DNA of 64,000 nt from Cellulomonas sp. URHD0024. GTDB taxonomy: Bacteria > Actinomycetota > Actinomycetes > Actinomycetales > Cellulomonadaceae. The notes under the pieces were generated by a model. It ran no database searches, was not told where the DNA came from, and saw only the letters and a program-made list of their open reading frames with translations. Position 1 is the stretch's first letter. Each line of letters opens with the position of its first letter. Shown one piece after another: positions 60,751 through 64,000 of this stretch. The DNA is taken from the NCBI RefSeq assembly GCF_000426185.1, contig NZ_KE384506.1, positions 62,001 through 126,000 on the forward strand, read 5' to 3'. A program made the position numbers and the translations under genes.

Positions 60751-61479
60751 TCAGGTGCGGGCGTAGCGACGAACGAACGCCGACAGGATGCGCGGCGGCA
60801 CCGAGACGTCCGCTGCGCGGACCCGCGCGACCACCTCGTCGAGCTCCATCGGCGGGAAGTAGCCGTACTCGGCATACGCGCGGATGCGCACCACGATGCC
60901 GTCGACGTCCAGCTCGGGGTGGAACTGGGTGGCGTAGAGGTTGCGGCCGACGCGGAACATCTGCACCGGGCACGCCGGCGACGTGGCGAGCAGGGTCGCG
61001 GTAGAGGGGAGCACACGGCACGCCTCCTTGTGCCCGACGAAGGCGTCGAAGAGCGGCGGAAGACCGGCCAGCAGCGGGTCCGCCAGTCCCTCGTCGGTCA
61101 GCGAGATCGCCACGGCCCCGATCGGCTCGCCGTACGTCGTGTCGATGACACCGCCCTGGTGCACGCCGAGCGTGCCGACGCCGTAGCAGGCACCCAGGAA
61201 CGGCACGTCCCGCGCGACCACCTCGTCGAGCAGCGCCGACATCTCCGCCTCGACCCGGACCTGGACGTCGGACTTCGTCTCCGCGCTGGCGTCGAACGGG
61301 CTGCCACCCACGAGGATGCCGGACACGCCGTCGAGGTCCAGGTCGGGCATCGGCGCGGCCTCGAGGCGGACGCGTCGTAGCTCGTCCGGCACGAGCCCAC
61401 CGAACCGCAGGAACGCGGCGTACTCCGCGTCGGCGGCGTCGTCCTGCGCTCGCGTCGCGAGCAGCACGAACGGCTTCAT
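60751..61479 (-). CDS. Class I glutamine amidotransferase-like protein
   Basis: A 242-residue protein of the GMP-synthase-like GATase family. The nucleophile elbow is LGACYGVGTLG and the His-Glu pair lies in FHPELD, so the triad is complete. The opening MKPFVLLATRAQDDAADAEYAAFLRFGGL is typical of the stand-alone subgroup annotated in actinobacteria as glutamine amidotransferase. Role unknown; it converges on the aminotransferase gene and diverges from the molybdopterin operon. Confidence 0.88.
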   Translation of the reverse strand: MKPFVLLATRAQDDAADAEYAAFLRFGGLVPDELRRVRLEAAPMPDLDLDGVSGILVGGSPFDASAETKSDVQVRVEAEMSALLDEVVARDVPFLGACYGVGTLGVHQGGVIDTTYGEPIGAVAISLTDEGLADPLLAGLPPLFDAFVGHKEACRVLPSTATLLATSPACPVQMFRVGRNLYATQFHPELDVDGIVVRIRAYAEYGYFPPMELDEVVARVRAADVSVPPRILSAFVRRYART

Positions 61480-61551
61480 CCCCGCAGGGTCTCAGCGGGC
61501 GGCGCCGAGCGCGACCGGACTCCGGCGGCCCCGGCTCGGCGGAGCGCGACG

Positions 61552-61557
61552 TAGATT
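61552..61557 (+). promoter_or_regulatory. -10 box for leaderless moeB transcript
   Basis: TAGATT ends seven bases before GTG 61565, with no Shine-Dalgarno sequence between them. Confidence 0.5.
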
Positions 61558-61564
61558 TGTCGTC

Positions 61565-62677
61565 GTGCCGCACCTGCCCCCCGTCGTCTCGCCCGGGCCG
61601 CCACTGACCCGAGAGCAGCTGGCGCGCGGATCGCGTCATCTGCTGCTCGCAGAGATCGGGGTCGACGGCCAGCGACGGCTGCGGAACGCGCGGGTGTGCG
61701 TGGTCGGGGCCGGCGGGCTCGGTGCGCCGGTGCTGCAGTACCTGGCGGCGGCGGGGGTCGGGACGATCGGGATCGTCGACGACGACGTCGTGGACGTGAG
61801 CAACCTGCAACGGCAGGTGATCCACGGGACCGGTGACGTCGGGCGGGCGAAGGTCGACAGTGCGGCCGACGCGATCCACGACCTGGACCCGGACATCGTC
61901 GTCATCCAGCACGACGAGCGACTGACCAGCGCGAACGTCGACGCGATCCTGAAGAGTTACGACGTCGTCGTCGACGGCACCGACAACTTCCCCACCCGCT
62001 ACCTCGTCAACGACGCATGCGTTCGGCTCGGGCTCCCGGAGGTCTGGGGCTCGGTGCTGCGGTTCGACGCGCAGACGACGGTGTTCTGGGGACGGCACGG
62101 CGCGCAGCTGCGTGACCTCTTCCCGGAGCCGCCGCGACCCGACGAGGTTCCCTCGTGCGCCGAGGCCGGCGTCCTCGGGGCGCTGTGCGGACAGGTCGGG
62201 TCGGTGATGGCGACCGAGGTGGTCAAGCTGGTCACCGGGACGGGAGAATCGCTGCTCGGCCGGGTGCTCGTGATCGACGCGCTGCGCGGCCGCTGGTCCG
62301 AGGTCCCCCTGGTCGGCAACGCCCGACGTGAAGCCCCCCGCAAGGAGTCCCGCATGTCCGACGAGGTCCCCGTCACCACCGCCCCCGAGCTCGTCGCCCG
62401 ACTGGCCGCTCGCGAGGCCGGCACGGACGACTTCCTGCTCATCGACGTGCGCGAGCCGCAGGAGTTCGAGGCCGGCGCGATCCCCGGTGCCGTCCTGATC
62501 CCGCTCGGCAGCGTGCTCGACGGGTCCGCGCTGGACGGGCTTCCGCGTGACCGGGAGATCGTCGTGCAGTGCCAGGTGGGCGGCCGGTCGCTGACCGCCG
62601 CCCGGGTGCTGCGCGGGCTGGGCTACGACGCCAGCAACCTCGACGGCGGCATCCTCGCCTGGTACGCAGCCAGCTGA
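61565..62677 (+). CDS. moeZ: MoeB/ThiF-type adenylyltransferase fused to rhodanese (MoeZ-like)
   Basis: A 370-residue fusion that activates the C-terminus of small sulfur-carrier proteins (MoaD, CysO, ThiS) by adenylylation and then sulfurates it. The E1-like domain has the ATP loop VVGAGGLGAPVLQYLAAAGVG, DVSNLQRQV and the Arg/Asp motif DGTDNFPTR; the catalytic cysteine region reads CAEAGVLGALCGQ. Residues of about 265-370 form a rhodanese with the active Cys in VVQCQVGGRS. An AAGGAG and ATG at 62342-62356 lie between the domains, so the rhodanese might also be made on its own. First gene of the moeZ-moeA-moaC operon. Confidence 0.9.
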   Translation: MPHLPPVVSPGPPLTREQLARGSRHLLLAEIGVDGQRRLRNARVCVVGAGGLGAPVLQYLAAAGVGTIGIVDDDVVDVSNLQRQVIHGTGDVGRAKVDSAADAIHDLDPDIVVIQHDERLTSANVDAILKSYDVVVDGTDNFPTRYLVNDACVRLGLPEVWGSVLRFDAQTTVFWGRHGAQLRDLFPEPPRPDEVPSCAEAGVLGALCGQVGSVMATEVVKLVTGTGESLLGRVLVIDALRGRWSEVPLVGNARREAPRKESRMSDEVPVTTAPELVARLAAREAGTDDFLLIDVREPQEFEAGAIPGAVLIPLGSVLDGSALDGLPRDREIVVQCQVGGRSLTAARVLRGLGYDASNLDGGILAWYAAS

Positions 62678-62679
62678 CC

Positions 62680-63879
62680 GTGCGACCACTCGACGAGCAT
62701 CGCGCGGTCGCGCTCGCGCTGGCGGTGCCGCTGGAGCCGGTCGAGCGAGGGCTCGGCGAGCTCGACGGGATGGTCCTGACGCAGGACGTCCGCAGTGCGG
62801 ACTACCTGCCGCGGTGGGACAACTCGGCGATGGACGGTTATGCGGTGCGGGCCGCGGACGTCACGCCGGGGGCGACGTTGCGGGTGGTCGCAGAGCTCGC
62901 CGCGGGATCCGGCGACGAGCCCGTCGTCGATGCCGGCACGGCCGCTCGGATCATGACGGGCGCGCCGGTCCCCGACGGTGCGGACGCCGTCGTGCCGGTC
63001 GAGGACACCGACGGCGGTACGGACCAGGTCACCATCGCCGTCGTCCCGGGGTTGGGCGCGCACATCCGCCGGGCCGGCGAGGACGCGGTCCCCGGTGACC
63101 TCGTCGTCGCGGCCGGCACCACCCTGGGACCGGCGCACATCGCGGCGATCGCGTCCGTCGGACATGCCTCCGCCCTCGTGCACCGACGCCCGCGGGTCGC
63201 GGTCGTGTCGACGGGCGACGAGCTGGTCCCGCCCGGCACCCCGTTGCTGCGCGGCCAGCTCCCCGACTCGAACTCGTGGCTGCTCGCGGCCGCGGTCCGG
63301 GAGGCGGGTGGCACTCCCGTCCGGCTAGGACCCGTCGCCGACGACCCCGAGGCGCTGCACGCGCTGCTGGTGGGCCTCGAGGACGTCGACCTGATCGTCA
63401 CCTCCGGCGGCGTGAGCATGGGCGCGTACGACGTGGTCAAGGCTGCGCTCGCCGACGAGCCTGGCGTGGAGTTCGTGCAGGTCGCGGTCCAGCCGGGGAA
63501 GCCGCAGGGACTCGGCCGGCTGCCGAACGGCACCCCGATCGTCACGCTGCCCGGCAACCCGGTGAGCTCGTTCGCCTCCTTCGAGCTGTTCGTCCGACCC
63601 GCCCTGCGAAGGATGGCCGGGCACGGCGACGTGGAGCGCCCGACCGTGACCGCGATCTCCGACGACGCGTGGACCACGCCGCCGGGCCGCGCCCAGGTCA
63701 TGCCGGTCCGGTTCGTGTCGGACGGCGGCCACCCGCACATCGTCCGCGCCACCGGACGCGGCTCCGGATCGCACCTCGTCGCCCGGCTGGCGCTCGCCGA
63801 GGGTCTCGCCGTGATCCCCGCCTCGATCGACGGCGTGGCCGTCGGCGACCGTCTCTCAGTGAGGAGACTGCACCCATGA
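62680..63879 (+). CDS. moeA: Molybdopterin molybdotransferase
   Basis: A 399-residue MoeA-type enzyme that inserts molybdate into adenylylated molybdopterin. Motifs: PRWDNSAMDGYAV, RIMTGAPVPDGADAVVPVE, the GVSMGAYD and LPGNPVSSFASFELFVRP blocks and the C-terminal domain IV. The GTG start lies two bases after the previous stop, and its own stop overlaps moaC (ATGA), so the three genes form one unit for molybdenum-cofactor synthesis. Confidence 0.94.
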   Translation: MRPLDEHRAVALALAVPLEPVERGLGELDGMVLTQDVRSADYLPRWDNSAMDGYAVRAADVTPGATLRVVAELAAGSGDEPVVDAGTAARIMTGAPVPDGADAVVPVEDTDGGTDQVTIAVVPGLGAHIRRAGEDAVPGDLVVAAGTTLGPAHIAAIASVGHASALVHRRPRVAVVSTGDELVPPGTPLLRGQLPDSNSWLLAAAVREAGGTPVRLGPVADDPEALHALLVGLEDVDLIVTSGGVSMGAYDVVKAALADEPGVEFVQVAVQPGKPQGLGRLPNGTPIVTLPGNPVSSFASFELFVRPALRRMAGHGDVERPTVTAISDDAWTTPPGRAQVMPVRFVSDGGHPHIVRATGRGSGSHLVARLALAEGLAVIPASIDGVAVGDRLSVRRLHP

Positions 63880-64000
63880 CGCAGCCGTTCACCCACCTCG
63901 ACGGTGCCGGGCACGCCCGCATGGTCGACGTCACCGCCAAGCAGCCGACGGTCCGGTCCGCCACTGCGTCCGGCCGGGTGGTCTGCGGCCCGGTCGTCGT
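63876..64000 (+). CDS. moaC: Cyclic pyranopterin monophosphate synthase, partial
   Basis: Start of a MoaC protein, cut by the window's end after about 41 codons. The residues HLDGAGHARMVDVTAKQPT are the conserved MoaC N-terminal motif. MoaC makes cyclic pyranopterin monophosphate from the GTP-derived intermediate made by MoaA. ATGA overlap with moeA; GAGGAG lies ahead of the ATG. Confidence 0.9.
   Translation, partial: MTQPFTHLDGAGHARMVDVTAKQPTVRSATASGRVVCGPVV

Overview
The window is very GC-rich chromosomal DNA of a Gram-positive actinomycete. GTG/TTG starts, four-base ATGA/GTGA gene overlaps and several leaderless start sites are typical. The order gyrB-gyrA-DUF3566-tRNA-Ile-DLW39-tRNA-Ala, followed further on by ppiA-rhomboid-crgA-DUF881-srtE-pabA/trpG and pknB-pknA-pbpA-rodA-pstP-fhaB-fhaA, is the conserved block near the actinobacterial replication origin. 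The beta-1,3-glucan-related genes and overall style suggest Cellulomonas or a close relative in Micrococcales; this is an inference, since no 16S gene is present.

Region by region: 1-6.2 kb is the gyrase/tRNA block. 6.5-9.0 kb holds an orphan DUF4157 (eCIS-core-like) protein carrying an HNH-type zinc site. 9.4-17.2 kb is a carbohydrate island: GH128-like hydrolase, a membrane GT2 synthase translationally overlapped with a membrane-fusion-like protein and a GH81 endo-beta-1,3-glucanase, then a Tat-exported GH71/99-like enzyme with a fascin-type trefoil. 17.3-19.8 kb encodes an ABC-2 exporter. 19.9-21.3 kb is a detached hisH-hisF pair in which the HisF catalytic Asp130 is Gln. 21.4-26.8 kb and 26.8-35.5 kb are the conserved division/cell-wall blocks, with Ser/Thr kinases, their phosphatase, FHA adaptors, a transpeptidase and a SEDS protein in one overlapping operon.

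35.7-43.9 kb is accessory: tRNA-Leu, arr (rifampin ADP-ribosyltransferase), an ArsR-SRPBCC pair with a textbook self-regulated promoter, a GyrI-like protein, a CoA ligase, a MacB-like ABC system and a small HNH protein. 44.1-48.5 kb is an uncharacterised co-oriented seven-gene cassette with a WXG100-like protein, an alpha-helical membrane protein, an EspG-like candidate, a PH-like membrane protein, a Pro-Thr lipoprotein and a zinc-ribbon protein, which I read as a possible type VII secretion accessory module. 48.6-52.1 kb holds small oxidoreductase-type genes, a 12-codon ORF behind a strong ribosome binding site, and map. A methylmalonate-semialdehyde dehydrogenase gene at 52.3-53.9 kb is bracketed by four copies of one long palindrome. 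54-64 kb contains an ABC exporter with PadR regulator, a low-molecular-weight phosphatase, an ECF sigma factor pair, corA, an aminotransferase, a GATase and a molybdopterin operon (moeB-rhodanese, moeA, moaC) that runs off the end.
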